A stretch of DNA of 64,000 nucleotides, taken from Papaver somniferum. Its lineage: Eukaryota; Streptophyta; Magnoliopsida; Ranunculales; Papaveraceae. Numbering within the stretch: the stretch's first letter is position 1; each line of letters opens with the position of its first letter. A program made the position numbers and the translations under genes. The stretch is taken from NCBI RefSeq assembly GCF_003573695.1, contig NC_039364.1, positions 233,981,656-234,045,655 of the forward strand, written 5' to 3'. Of this stretch, positions 1 to 14,372 are shown piece after piece. A model generated the notes under the pieces. The model worked only from the letters and a program-made list of their open reading frames with translations, did not search any database and was not told the origin of the DNA.

Positions 1-1830
1 TCGTCTGGATTTCACAGATTGTTCCAAATGTAGTTGTTTGATTATAATAACGGAGGCAATCAGCGACTCTCTTAAGATGGTGGATCAACTTTGCGATCAG
101 GATTTATCCAGCAAGTAATACCTCTTACAGCCTTGGCTAGTCAAACCAGCTTCAACCAGTGAATCTATGGTGTATGTCAGCGCCGCCTTTTATTTCATAA
201 TGTATACTAGCAAAATGTTATTGCTGATTCTTGACTTCATTTCTACATTATGTATATGCAGCCTCTAATTGGGCTTCTTTGGAGACTTGCATCTGGTTCT
301 GCTATGGCTGTCAAGATGCTTTTCAGCAAAAAGAAAGGTGCATATTGAAGAATAATTGATCAAGCTATGACACCTCACACATCAAAGCCTCTTCCCTTGT
401 GGGTGGTGATGCAAACTCCAACCAGGTTCCCATTCCACTTTTGAAAGCCGACTTTCCAGGTTTTAAGTTGCAACTGTCTTCTAGCTTAACTATTGGGGAA
501 ACCAGTAAGAATGCCTTAGGTTAATTTACGCATCTTGCAAATCCATTACTGTGCTATTCCCAGTCATGTCTAAATTGCAAATGTGCATATTTCAGTCTGT
601 ATACAGTCCTGCATTGCTGGTTTTAAATATTTTAAAAATTTTGAGCTAGCTACTTATGATTATTGCAAAACTGACATTTTCTCTATAGACACATATTTTT
701 TCAGGTAAATGCAGTCCTGAAATTGCTTAATGTTCTTCTTCCTCCTGCAGAAGGATATCTAAAGGATCAACCTGAACTTCTGAGGCGTTTTGGTAGACAT
801 AATTCCTGCTTTGGCGGGGGTCAGTTCTTCTCCTTCTTTCTTGTTTCCTAATTCTGTATAATTTGGTTTTACTCTGTAGTGTTCGTTTTCTTTAATCATT
901 CCGAGCTGTAACATGATCTTCCTTCATTTTGCAGGTTGTAAATGGTGATGCAAATCTACAAGCCTGTGATGGATGAGTTTATGTAATCTATTCCAACTAA
1001 GCATGCCAGTGCGCATCTGTGCTTAAAGTGTTCATTTCGTAAAGGAAGAGTGAGATATTTTTGTAATGACTCTTTAGATGCTGTGATTATTGAGACCGTT
1101 TCCTCTTTCAATGCTGTTGAAAGATATTTGTGGCTCCATGTCAACGCCAGGAGAAATGACGCTCAGACAACATCTGCTGTAGATATGCAAGCGAATTAAA
1201 AGATGTATTGATCCTTTTCTCCCTCTTGCACACTGACGCAATTTTTTGATTCTGCTGAAAACTGCATTTTCTGTCCCTCTCTTTTAACGTAGACAGGTAA
1301 CTCATGAGAAATTATATATACATCTACAACCTTCTCAGTTGGTGTCTTCATTTTCCTATTCCTCTGTTTTGCTTCTGCTGCCAAAGAACATCATGGATCA
1401 TGTAGTGTTGATGATAGCCATCAGAAGCTGATATTTTCTGTAGATGGAAGAAAGCTGGATCTAGCAATTCCGTAATTACAAGTGAAGGAAGAAAATGATG
1501 TGGCAAAAACTTTTGGTACGAAGTGTATAGTATACCATTTAAGAAGGCTGCTGAAGTAAAGGCAAGTAGTACCGAGTCCACTGCTTTGTTGGAACTCAAA
1601 TTTCTATTTTGCAAAGTTATTCAGGGGAGGTTTACTCTGCTCTGGTCTGCTGACAGAACTTGCGTATAATCTGGAGAAGGCGGATCCGCTGTACGAGATT
1701 ATTTTGCTTCTGGAAATTTTGGAGTCATATATAAACAAGTTAACTTGTCATCTGACGTCTCCAGAAAGATAACAGCTCTAGCCCCTTCTATTTCACAAGA
1801 AGACCAAAGTCTCAGCCAGATATCTAGGTA
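1..1830 (+). pseudogene. UPL3/UPL4-type HECT E3 ubiquitin ligase relic, copy A
   Basis: Conceptual exons match the armadillo-like and middle region of plant HECT ligases UPL3/UPL4 in the right order. Around 60-180 is a frame-broken match to the segment before the repeat. At 262-360 is GLLWRLASGSAMAVKML (family: GLLVKLASGS.AV). At 715-790 is VLKLLNVLLPP. At 935-985 is VVNGDANLQACDG, followed directly by a stop. At about 1030-1195 is NAVERYLWLHV (family: AVE.FLWP.V). At 1390-1560 is QKLIFSVDGRKLD (family: LIFYLDGQKL). At 1690-1790 is a relic of the segment ending in ..SPERITALA. Several introns keep AG acceptors. In-frame stops and frameshifts make it non-functional, and no HECT catalytic domain is present. 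Relative to copy B it has lost 156 bp, including one exon piece, at about 1305. Assignment is from remembered family motifs. Confidence 0.75.
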
Positions 1831-4800
1831 CCAGACCCATGATAATCTAGGTAATGATTGGCAGCTTGTGCGAGTTAACCCAACCTTCAGCAACAGTGAT
1901 TTAACCATGGAAGAAGCTGAAAAAGTTTCGATTGCAGAGAATCCCAGCCACCCTGCTGCTGCTGGAGATCAATCAAGCTATGCAGATCACTCTAAAACTT
2001 TTTATACTAGTGTCTCAATTTTATTTTGTTCTTCAATTCCTTCTTCGATTCACACTGATATTATAAACTCTAGTGTTTCTTATTGTTTATTGCGTACATT
2101 AAGTGATTCTGATAGTCTTAAGGTTGTTACTGTTTTCAACCCTCCCAAGTATAATCTGAGATTTCATCCTATTTGTTTTCCGCATACTATTAGGAAAGAA
2201 ATAGACAGGAAGATGTCTTTCTTTTTGTTGTTTGGTTGTAATACTGGAGAAATGAAAGTCCTTTCTTGGAATGTCCAAGGTTATGGAAATAAGGATACTA
2301 GGAACTACATGAAAGACATCATTAAATCAAATGACCCAGATATTATATTCTTGTGTGAGACTACCATCAAAAAAAATGGAAAGACAACCATTGAATTTCC
2401 CTAATGTTTGGTACCTAAATCCGGTAGGAGTTGGAGGTGGTTCTTGCCTGCTGTGGAAAGATGGTATTAGTCTTAGAGTTATAGAAGCTAGTTTAAATAT
2501 GAGCAACTGTCTAGTACAATTTGATGCTAGAGGGGGAAAAACCTGTATTTATGGAGCTCTTGGTGATTTTAACTTTGTTTTGTGTAATGAAGAAAAGCAG
2601 GGTGGATTGCCAATCTCCCAAACTCAGTTAGACTACTTTGGAGATCTTGTGGGGTCAGTAGGTCTTTCAGATATCGGCTACTCAGGTAATCCTTTTACTT
2701 GGTCCAATAAAAGACAAGGAAATGAATTAAATTTAGACAGAGTGTTTCCTAATGATGTTTAGTTTCAATTTTTTCCTAATTCTATAGTCTATCAATTTGA
2801 TGCCTTTGGGTAGTGACCATGTACCAATTATGCTGGCTAGTACTAAATTGATAGGTATAGCTAAGAAGCCTTCTAGGTTTAATACATGCATGCTTAGGGA
2901 TGATTCCTGTAAACAGATTGTGGCCAGACACTGGATACATGACACTCAAGGCTCCCATGCTTTGAAACATTCCAAATCCTTATCTTATGTTAAACTTGGT
3001 CTTAGAGATTGGTCTAATAGAGAGATGAGGGATTTTAATATGCTTATTAGGGGTACTAAAGCTGAAATTGAAAAGGTTACAAATCTTCCTCATACGACGT
3101 CCAATTCTGAGTTGTTATCAGATCTTAATGCTAAATTAAAATACTGGTACGATATTGAACATGATTATTGGAGTCAAAGAAGCCATGATGAGAACTTAGT
3201 CTTTGGGGATACTAATACTAGATACTTTCATGAAAGAGCCAACTATAGGAGAAGAAAGACTCATATAGAAACTCTTCAAAATACCATGGGCATCTGGCTA
3301 ACTGATAGACACAAAATAGCTTCCGAGTTAACCACTCATTTCTCAAAAATGAGTATATCTACTAAGCCTAGTATCCCTCCCGACTTTATGGAAGATATCC
3401 CAGCCCGTGTTTGTAATGAGGATAATATGAGGTTATTAGCCATTCCTATTAGTGAGGAAATCAGAGATGTCGTGTTTTTAGAATGAAACCATGGACCTCT
3501 CCGGGTCCGGATGGGTTTCCACCTGGTTTCTACCAGAAAATGTGGGATATTGTTGTAAATGATACTGTCTGTAGGTACATGCTGTTTTTCACTCTTAAGT
3601 ATATCCTTAAGCAATGTAATCATAACTTCATTTCTTTGATTCCTAAAGTTACTTGTCCTAGGAATGCTTCTGAATTCAGACCTATAAGTCTATGCAGTAC
3701 ATATACAAAATTGTGTCAAAGATAATTTCTAATAGACTAAGGCCTATCTTGAACAAAATCATTAGTCCTTTCCAAGCAGCTTTTCTGCAAGGAAGACAAA
3801 TGTCAGATAACATTGTCTTAGCACATGAATTGGTAGATACTATGAAGAAGAATGAAACTAAGAAGAAAGGGTTGATGGCAATAAATTAGACATGTCTAAA
3901 GCCTTTGGTCGTGTCAAGTGGTGTTTTGTTATTCACTCTTTACTTCAGCTTGGTTTTCATGAAGATTTTTGCAGAATAATTGAGCAGTGTATCTCAACAA
4001 TTTCTACTTCAGTGTTGCTAAATGGCTCTCCAGTTGACATCTTTTATCCTAAGAGGGGACTTCGTCAAGGAGATCCGCTCAGTCCCTACCTTTTTTTCTC
4101 TGCATGGAATTTTTTTTCCAAGTGTCTGTTGATGGCTGAGAATAAAGGTCTTCTTCATGGCATAAAGGTTACCCCTGACTGTCCCCCAATTAGTCATTTA
4201 TTCTTTGCAGACGATTGGCTGATTTTCCTAAATGCCAAGTATAATGAAGCTAGATTGTTGCATGATATTATAAGGAAGTTCAATCTATTAATTTTGAGAA
4301 ATCGGGGTTGGCGTTTAGCCCTAAAACCGATAATATAATTAAAAATGACATTCCTAATATCCTAAGTATTAAAAGAATGGGATTGCAGGATAAATAATTA
4401 GGAGTCCCTTTACTTTTACAAAGAAACAAAATGGAGTCTTTTAAACCTCTATTAGGAAAATTCAGAGATAAACTGGGTATTTGGAAACCAAATTAAGCAT
4501 CTAAATTTAGCTGGTAAAGCCGTCATGTCACAAACCATCCTAGGAACTTTAGCATCTCACCGTATGGCTGTGTTTCTATGCCAAAGGAACTTACTAGAAA
4601 AATGGATTCGTATCAGATGAGATTCTGGTGGAACCAAGATCATGAGTCTAGAAGGCTAATCCTTAGGAAATGGGACTTTGTTGCTATTCCCAAAAAATTT
4701 GGTGGTATGAATTTTAAAAAGTCTGATATTTTTAATATTGCTTTGCTTGCTAGGCTGGCTTGGCGAATGTTAGAGAAACCTGATGCTCCTTGGGCCATAA

Positions 4801-6075
4801 TTCTAAGACATAAATATTTCATGATCTTAGATCCGCTTACAGATGACCTTACCACTCATGGCCCCTGGATTTGGAGAGGAATCAGGTAAGGTTTAGAGAT
4901 TGTTAAATCAAATTACTGTTGGGAAGTAGGCGATGGTGCTAGAATTAATGTCTGGAAACATAAATGGGTACCTAAACTAGATCGTACAGTGGATAGTAGT
5001 AGATAGTCTATGAGTATTAAGAAGGTAAACAATGAAACTAAAGCATGGAACGTTGATTTGCTTGAGGCCCTTTTTGATGATCAGACTGTTGAAAAAATTA
5101 CTCAGATTAGTATTCCGTTTTAGTGGAGTGATAGAATTAGATGGACTCAGACTTCTAATGGTTGTTTCACTGTAAAATCTGCTTATAAGTATATCCTTAA
5201 TAGTAGATTGGATTTTGCTACTGTTTCTAATACTCAATTCCCTTGGAACAGGTTCTGGCAGGTTAAGTTTTCACAAAAAATTCTCTTTTTCTTATGGAAA
5301 TGTATTCAGGAATGTATCCCAGTTAGAGACCGTATTCATAAGTCATGAGGAACATAGATAATTCCTGTCCCTTTTGTAAGATTCATCCTGAAACAGCTCA
5401 ACATTTATTTGTGGAATGTAGTTATGCTAGATAGATCTGGTATTCTCTAGATCCTGACTTCAATAACATAATTCAAAATAAAAATTTGCTTGTTTGGTTT
5501 GGTGAATGGTTTGTGATATTTCCTGGTGGAAATGCTCAAATACAGAAACATATTTAAGTTGCATAATCATCTTATACCTGGGGGATAGTCCTTTGGCATA
5601 TATGGACATCAAGGTGTCAATTAGTGTTTGATAATCATCTTATATTTGTTTCAGCGTTAACTTCGCAGATTACCAGGTACATAGTTGACTAGGAAAGGAA
5701 TATGCTTACACTGACAGATAATAGTCAGATGGTGAATGACAGGGTTAACAGAAAGATTAGATGTACTCCCCCTAGCAGTCCTTTTATGAATATTAATTTT
5801 GATGCTAGTTTCGAAGATACATAAATAATGTGGCTTGGGGACTAACCATGAGATCTGATGCAGGTGAATGCAAGGGGACAACAAGCATTCCTCTGACATC
5901 TTTTGACGAGGAGCAGGCTGAAGCTTTAGGCGCATTACACGCAGTCGTATGGGCTAAGGAAAGCAACATTGAACATCTACATCTGGAAGGGGACAACATC
6001 AATGTAGTGGCTGCGCTGAATGGTTCACCTATGGAAGTAAAATGGACTACCAATTCAGTTATAAATGATAGTTTA
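1..6075 (+). repeat. Segmental duplication, copy A (left end outside window)
   Basis: This stretch is a near-identical direct copy of about 16372-22640. Position 1 aligns to 16372 (offset 16371); the offset becomes 16527 after a 156-bp gap and 16536 after a further 9-bp gap. Both copies hold the same ubiquitin-ligase relic followed by the same defective LINE. The homology stops inside a pyrimidine tract near 6075-6090. Copy B extends further on both sides: leftward to at least 16100 and rightward to the end of the LINE. Confidence 0.93.
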
Positions 6076-6090
6076 TTTCTTCTTCTTTTT
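1985..6090 (+). mobile_element. L1-type LINE, copy A (defective, 3' truncated)
   Basis: ORF2 remnants run in order. The endonuclease start MKVLSWNVQG is at 2252. The segment to GDFNFVL (about 2575) has an internal deletion, so CIYGA runs straight into LGDFN. A connecting region is at 2797-3480. The reverse transcriptase includes SPGPDGFPPGFYQK at about 3495, LRQGDPLSP at about 4060 and the catalytic FADD at about 4208. A zf-RVT region is at 5240-5430 and an RNase H-like segment (LHLEGDNINVVAALNG) at 5850-6050. It is broken by many stops and frameshifts, some shared with copy B and some private: a stop replaces W in NDVWFQ at 2759-2761, and an extra 2 nt sit near 3475. The RNase H domain is cut off at the pyrimidine tract near 6075. 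The 5' boundary is uncertain because the open frame 1745-2404 joins host-like and LINE-like sequence. Confidence 0.88.
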
Positions 6091-6700
6091 TTCTTTTCTT
6101 TATTAAATTTTTTCATTATGGATAACGATTATTACATGAAACTAGGTGGAATCCTAACACGCTAGGCTCCAACGACATACTACTACATTAATTGAACAGG
6201 TTGCTGTGCTAGTCTACCAGCGGGTAACTAAGCTAGACGATCTTCCGCAGGTCACCATTAATATGGATCGCCCCTTATGGTCCCGGAAAACTCAGCAGTA
6301 GGGTTCGTAACCAAGAAGATGCTCAACGCGGTTCACAAGTAGTTCGCAAACATCGTTAAGTACGAGTATCGAACAAATCATAAAAAATATCAATTTATAA
6401 ACCATTGAAGCAACCTACCTTAACTTTTTCCACATAAAACAAGATCATAAATACATTTAAGTATCAAATATTAGAGCTGGGCATAAAATCAGAATCAATA
6501 AGTTCATCCAAACCAAAGAGTTTACACGAACAAATCATTCTAAACCACTTACTCTAAAAACAATACCATGGGCATCATTTAAGATAAAAAATTAGCAAAT
6601 TTCATCATTTTAGAAACTAGAAAAGGCATGATTTCATACAAAATCCATTATCAAAAAGAATGTATTCAATAGCTTAAAGAACTAGAGACGCAAATACAAA
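6091..6700. other. Gene-free AT-rich stretch after LINE copy A
   Basis: I see no supported gene. Sequence at 6140-6370 is more GC-balanced than its surroundings and looks like non-coding retroelement sequence, but I cannot place it in a family. Copy B has LINE sequence at the corresponding place, so this stretch joins copy A at a breakpoint or a later insertion. Confidence 0.5.
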
Positions 6701-7456
6701 AGAGAATGTTTCTGAAATTTCAGATGCATAGCCTATTTTCAAAGAATTCTGTAGAATTCGTTACTGAGTGAAATCAAGTGTTTCTTGGCTAGTTTTGGAG
6801 ATTAAAAGAAAAGATTTTATATAAAATTATATTGAAAATTAGTGAGTTTCACATCTGTGTCAAAGTACCTCAGAAAAACTGGACAGAACTTACGTTTTTA
6901 GAAATTGCAGTTTCGGAAGTCTACATTCAAAAATTTGTACAAAATTTATTAGCCAGCAGAATTCAACAAATTTGGTTTCGTTGGAAAGATTATAAAGACC
7001 ACATTGACATAAAATTGATAAGAAAAGGTAATCAGTATAGAAGTGTATTCAAAGATCTCACTAAGACATGACAAAATTCAAGTTGTCCTGAAATTTCAGT
7101 TTCAACAATCTATATTCAAAAATTCATGGAAAATTCATTACTAAATGAAATTCAGTGAATTTGGTACCGTTAGAAATCCAAGAAACTTAAATTTGATATA
7201 AAAATTATAACCAATAGTAATAAGGTACAAAGATATGTCTAAATATCATAATAAAACAGGACAACTACACAGTTTTTCAAAAACTCCAGTTTTGCTAGTC
7301 TGCACATCAAAAATTCATGTAAAACTCATCGTACATCGGAATTCAGAAAACTTGGTCTTGTTAGAAATCTGAGTGAATTATCTAAAATAATAAAAATAAC
7401 ATGAGAAGGTTTTGAGATACATATCTGTACGAAAACATCTCGACAAACAGGACAAC

Positions 7457-9411
<1,955 letters not shown>

Positions 9412-9499
9412 ACAGCAATACCCTTTTTTTTGGAAATTTAAGTTTCTTTTCACAAACACATGATGTGCTATGCTAGAAACTCTATTGAAGACTTGGTTT

Positions 9500-10380
9500 T
9501 GAGAAAACTCAGAACTTTAATGAATACCCAATACTCCATTTAACAAAATGAATGAATAACAAGTTCATTTAAAAGTTAAATTGTTCATGGAGAAATAATA
9601 AAACTAGGGAAAGTACTTTGAATTGAAGTGCATGCAAAAAATCATTACCCAATGAATATTGAAAGAACCCAAGGATGCAATTACATGTAAAACGATTTAA
9701 ATTTGAAACTAAGAGAAAACCCTTAATTCTTCATGAACCCTAAAATCAGATTGAAGAACAATCACAAATACGTTTTGAACATCTCTAATTCATCACATAA
9801 AACATCATAAGAGCATAAAAAAGCTTAAAAACCATTGATTATGGAATTAGAGAATCAAAAATCATGAAAATTAATTCAAAAAAATTTCAAAGATGATTTT
9901 CCCCACTTTTTTAGCAACAATAGAAACTCCAAGGCAACCAATCCAAATTAAGCTACCAAACGGTTGTTAAATTAAGCTTCCAAAATCAAGTTTTCTGTGA
10001 TGGAAATTTCTATTTTATTCTTTGTTGTATGATGAATGAAAAGAATGAAAGAGATGGTTTTTGAGATAATATCACGGGGAAATGTTTATTAAAGAAGGTA
10101 AAAGGTCAAAAATACACTTCTTGCAATTTTTACTCGACACATAGTCGAGGCAGGTGTCGTTTTACCCAAACCTGGGTTTAAAAACCCTATTAACGTTCGT
10201 GCACGCTAAGGGCAGGCTCACACAAAGAGAAATATAATTTCTCAAGCAATACACAACCAGGATTCACGCTCCACATTGCGCTATTTCTAGTCTTCCAATC
10301 CAAATGGATTGGGTTCGCACCCTAATATATTATTAAAAAGTATGCGGGTATTACAGATCTACACTAGGGTCTTAAGAAAA
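9500..10380 (-). mobile_element. Probable Ty3-type LTR remnant, minus strand
   Basis: The right edge reads GCGGGTATTACA ending at 10355, i.e. TGTAATACCCGC at the start of the minus strand, the same terminal motif family as the solo LTR at 7457. The sequence leftwards to about 9500 is AT-rich, non-coding, and runs into the 190-bp array. I found no matching far end, so only the right boundary is proposed. Confidence 0.4.
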
Positions 10381-10726
10381 ACTCTCTAGATCTAGGATTT
10401 GAGAAGAAGAAGGAGAAGAAAGAAATGAAGAAGATAAGTTTTATTATTCATGAAAAAAACTATACAAGAGTCTGTCTTTTAACAACAGTCACAGAAATAA
10501 CGTGATTAAAACACGTAATAAACACACGATTGCATAATAATTACTAAAGGCACTAGGCACCTTGCTAACCACTATCAACAGGTCATCCCTTAACCAAACT
10601 AATGGACGAATCACTACACATACCAAAAAGAACATTGACTTTGTGTTTCAATCGATTGATTTCATCAGCCTGGATTCTAACGAGTTTTAGAATCATTGTA
10701 CTCTCTTTGGATGCTTCCTTTTCTAC

Positions 10727-10906
10727 TTAAGAGTCAGACTCGTAGGTAAGATAATCAGGATAACACTTGTGAATGCAAGTCTGTTTCGTTAGAACACTAG
10801 GTTCATCTATATTCGAGATTGACAAATCTTTATCTTTAATATATTTCATAGAAACAAAACTTTTGTTTCTGATGATGCGTTTTTCAGAGATAACACTACT
10901 GTCCAT
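10727..10906 (-). CDS. Short retroelement-type open frame, unrecognised
   Basis: An open frame on the minus strand begins MDSSVISEKRIIRNKSF at 10906 and runs to a stop near 10727. Beyond the stop the same frame continues with EKEASKESTMILKLVRI and DEINRLKHKVNVLFG, so this may be one longer gag-like frame with an in-frame stop. It lies just inside the primer-binding-site-like motif, where gag would start. I do not recognise a domain, and expression is not implied. Confidence 0.3.
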   Translation of the reverse strand: MDSSVISEKRIIRNKSFVSMKYIKDKDLSISNIDEPSVLTKQTCIHKCYPDYLTYESDS

Positions 10907-10958
10907 AGAGTCAGATTTCTACAAACACAGACTTATAAGGTCTTAAACATGTTTGCCT

Positions 10959-10970
10959 GCTCTGATACCA
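10959..10970 (-). other. Primer-binding-site-like motif (tRNA-iMet)
   Basis: The minus strand reads TGGTATCAGAGC, the usual 12-nt primer site complementary to the 3' end of initiator tRNA. It is followed by AGGC. The adjoining minus-strand upstream sequence does not end in an obvious LTR CA, so the call depends on the motif alone. Confidence 0.5.
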
Positions 10971-12589
10971 ATTAAAAAAGCGGGGGTTTAACAACCACAC
11001 CGAATATTTCGTTTAGGCAATTTGTATGGACAACTCCAATAAAACTTCAAGAGTATCAACTAGACAGTCAGACTCAATCTTTAGAAAAGTATATCAAAGA
11101 GTTATATATAAATTTCTCAATTCTATCTGCAATCAAACATATAGGAATTTGCGAGCCCGATTGAATAAGAGAAATAAATTGGAAGGTATCACAAACCAAT
11201 ATCCAAGTGTCAATCAATTCAATCAATAACCAAAGGCCGGATTCAAGAACTGATTGAACTTACGCATAATTTGTGATATTTCAATTATATAGAAAATATA
11301 ATGCGGAAAAGAAATAACACAGACACCAGAATTTTATTAACGAGGAAATCACAAATGCAGAAAAACCTCGGGACCTAGTCCAACTTTGAACACCACACTA
11401 TATTAAGCCGCTACAGACTACAAGTTAACTTCGGACTGGAATGTAGTTGAGCTCTAGTCAATCTTACATTGATCAAGGTACAGTTGCGCTCCCTATGTCT
11501 CTGAACCCAAGCAGGATTCTACGCACTTGATTCCCTTAGCTAATCTCACCCATGACTAAGAGTTGCTACGACCTAAAGTCGAAGACTTGATAAACAAATC
11601 CGGCTCACACAGAAAAGTCTATTGAAATAGATAAATCTGTCTCCTACAAAAATACATATGAGTTTTATTCCGTCTTGTGATTAATCAAGGTGCACAAGAA
11701 CCAATTGATAAACCAGACTCAAATCCCCGAAGAACACCTAAGGATTATCAATCGCCTCACAATAATATTAATCGTATGGAAGCGAAACAAGATATTATGG
11801 AATCACAAACGATGAGACGGAGATGTTTGTGACTTCTTTTTATCTTACATATCGGAAATGAATCTCGAGCAAATCTTAGAGAATATAATATTCAATAGAT
11901 AGAACAAAGTAAGATCAGAATATGTAGCTACAGAGAAAATAATTGGGTCTGGCTTCACAATCCCAATGAAGTCTTTAAGTCGTTAACCTATGAGGGTTTT
12001 AGGAAAAATATAGGTTAAAGGAGAATCGAATCTAGTCGCAACTAGTATCACAAAGGAGGTGTGGGGATTAAGTTTCCCTGTTGTTAGAGTTCTCCTTTTG
12101 ATAGTCTTCAAGTCAGGGTTTGATAGGTTTGGAACAAAGCAATCAATATTCACTGTTAGATGAAACCTGATCTAAGATCCAAGCTAAGTTTGCTTGAAAC
12201 CAAAGCAACAAATTCCATTATTAGATGGACTTAACTTGTTACACATACATGAAATGTATTTTCATTTAGCTATGGGTAACCTTACGTAAACATGTACACT
12301 GGGTTGGCTCAACAATAGTTTACCGAAGTTAGCCAGATGAACACTTTCATATCAACCTTATTCATCTTAACCACAACTAGTTCAAATGAATAAAATGAAA
12401 CTAGTTATAAAGTTATTCAATTGTTTATATTCTCATAAAAGTATACGACACATAATTGAAGAAAAATCGATTTGAATCACCTGAATCAATTCAAGAACAT
12501 TTTATTCATGGTTTTCAAAAGATTGCATTCCTTATTATATAAATTTATTAAGTCATGTCACAGGCGATTCTAGAACATAATCCACTCAA

Positions 12590-12870
12590 GTATGCAACCA
12601 TGTACGCATACCTAAATATCCGGAATTGGAATGTGTTCGATAGTACGCAAATGGGTACATATACTGTCACACATCCAAACTTAAGTTAAAACCAGTATGC
12701 TTAAGGGTACGCATACTATAGTTCCAGGACTTCAACTGACGTCGCCAGTACACGTACGAGTACGCATGTTAAAGCTCCCGGACTTTACCTGACTTTGCCA
12801 GTACGCATACGGGTATGCATACTACATCGATCTTGGATCAACACATATGCAAGTACACATATTATGCCTA
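12590..12870. repeat. ~60-bp degenerate tandem repeat with GTACGCATAC motifs
   Basis: Units of about 60 bp contain CAGTACGCATACGGGTA-type cores and GGACTTYA..TGAC..CGCCAGT spacers. About four copies are discernible, the last two most alike. It lies inside the minus-strand retroelement-like region. Confidence 0.6.
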
Positions 12871-13449
12871 TAGTCCAATTATGGTTAAGTGTTATAAACT
12901 CCATTTCAATCATTGAAATATTCTTAGAATACGATAATAAATGTCTCACACAAACTATCTTCAAAGCAATTCTCAAGTGATTGAATAATCAATACGAAAC
13001 ATTCCGAGTGTACATCAAATGACTGTCTCACTAAAATCATGTTACCAGGCGATTTCACATGATTAAGTTTTTATTTTCATCAAGAATATAAGATGAACTT
13101 GGTTAAAGCTAAAGCTTACAAACACATAATATTTCAAGAAATATGTAAGCGAGCTAAACTCAGCTCGAAATATCAAATGTGTATAAATCGAATACTGTAC
13201 AATTACACGAATTTTGTCTCAGATAGGAGATAAAGTAGAAATAGACTTCTGAGTGATAGATGAGTTTCAGTCTCCACATACCTTTTGTTGATGAAGTTCC
13301 GCAATCTCTACTTAGTAGTTCTTCGTCTTCAATTGATGAACGCCATGAAGTTTAAATCACAAGTAGACATTCTATCCTAGTCCGAGACATAGCTATAAGT
13401 AGACTAGAAATAAGGACTTATAATTTTGATCACTAAACTTGACAAACAA

Positions 13450-13970
13450 GCTTGAGATAGCAACGCTTGCGAGTTTGACTGAACAGTGCTCTAACAGAGA
13501 TGGATGCATGCACCTTCAACCAAATACCCTTCCTTATATATATCTTATTGAGATTTCTAAAACTCAAAGTTGGTGAGCACTTTGATATGCTTGCTTCACT
13601 ATTCATGGAAGTTTGCCATGTATCTTTGAATAACGCAACATCATGGTGGTATTTCCTTCTCTGCCTGACGACCAACTTGAATATTGCACTTTCCTGGTCT
13701 CCAGCTGGTATGAAGCATGATTATAGTGCAACTTTTGTCTTGGCCAAGATGCCCTAAACATACAATATATACTTGAGGTTAAGTTTCACCTCATGCCAAT
13801 GACAAACCTTTAAACATGAGCCACGCGAAAAATGCAGATGCTACAAGTAGTCATAACATCTACAACACAATCCATAAGATGACTAGTAATAAGCCATTTA
13901 AGAATTGAGTCTTTAATACCTATGTTGGAGTCTACGTCTTGTAAGACATATTGACCAGTTCGAATGACAG
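13450..13970. other. Gene-free stretch
   Basis: Two overlapping short open frames, one on each strand (13433-13757), show no recognisable domain. Nothing else is supported. Confidence 0.4.
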
Positions 13971-14372
13971 CCCAAACAAATCTTGAGAAAGAACAATACT
14001 AGATAATTATTTTCACTAATTTCGTAAATTCCAGATTCAGGCATGATGTTATAGTTTCTTAAATTCCAGAGTCAGACATTTTGCAAACATCATCCCAGTC
14101 GTGATTGTACCTAGCTAGCTTGCACTTAAACCTTGTTCTTTTTTATAAATAGGTGAATCTTCAGCCGACTCCCCAAACAAATCTTGAGAAAGAACAATAC
14201 TAGATAATTATTTTCACTAATTTCGTAAATTACAGATTCAGGCATGATGTTATAGTTTCTTAAATTCCAGAGTCAGACATTTTGCAAACATCATCCCAGT
14301 CGTGATTGTACCTAGCTAGCTTGCACTTAAACCTTGTTCTTTTTTATAAATAGGTGAATCTTCAGCCGACTC
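13971..14372. repeat. 201-bp perfect-length tandem duplication
   Basis: Copy 1 (13971-14171) and copy 2 (14172-14372) abut exactly. Each starts CCCAAACAAATCTTGAGAAA and ends TCAGCCGACTC. I see only one clear substitution between them (AATTCCAG versus AATTACAG), so the duplication is young. It ends about 730 bp upstream of the start codon of the small gene at 15100 and could affect its promoter region. Confidence 0.95.

Larger units (their letters stand above)
10390..13450 (-). mobile_element. Non-autonomous LTR-retroelement-like region, minus strand
   Basis: On the minus strand TGGTATCAGAGC (complement of 10959-10970) is the classic initiator-methionine tRNA primer-binding site of plant LTR retrotransposons. 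Sequence to its right (10973-about 13450) would then be the upstream LTR or leader, and sequence to its left the internal region. The internal side has a gag-like open stretch starting at 10906. No protease, integrase or reverse transcriptase is recognisable. The LTR boundaries could not be fixed: I do not see a clear TG..CA pair next to the primer site. Confidence 0.45.

Noticed and set aside
956..1908. Minus-strand open frames duplicated at 17327-18444
   Set aside because: They are antisense shadows of the ligase relic; the plus strand gives family motifs with splice sites.
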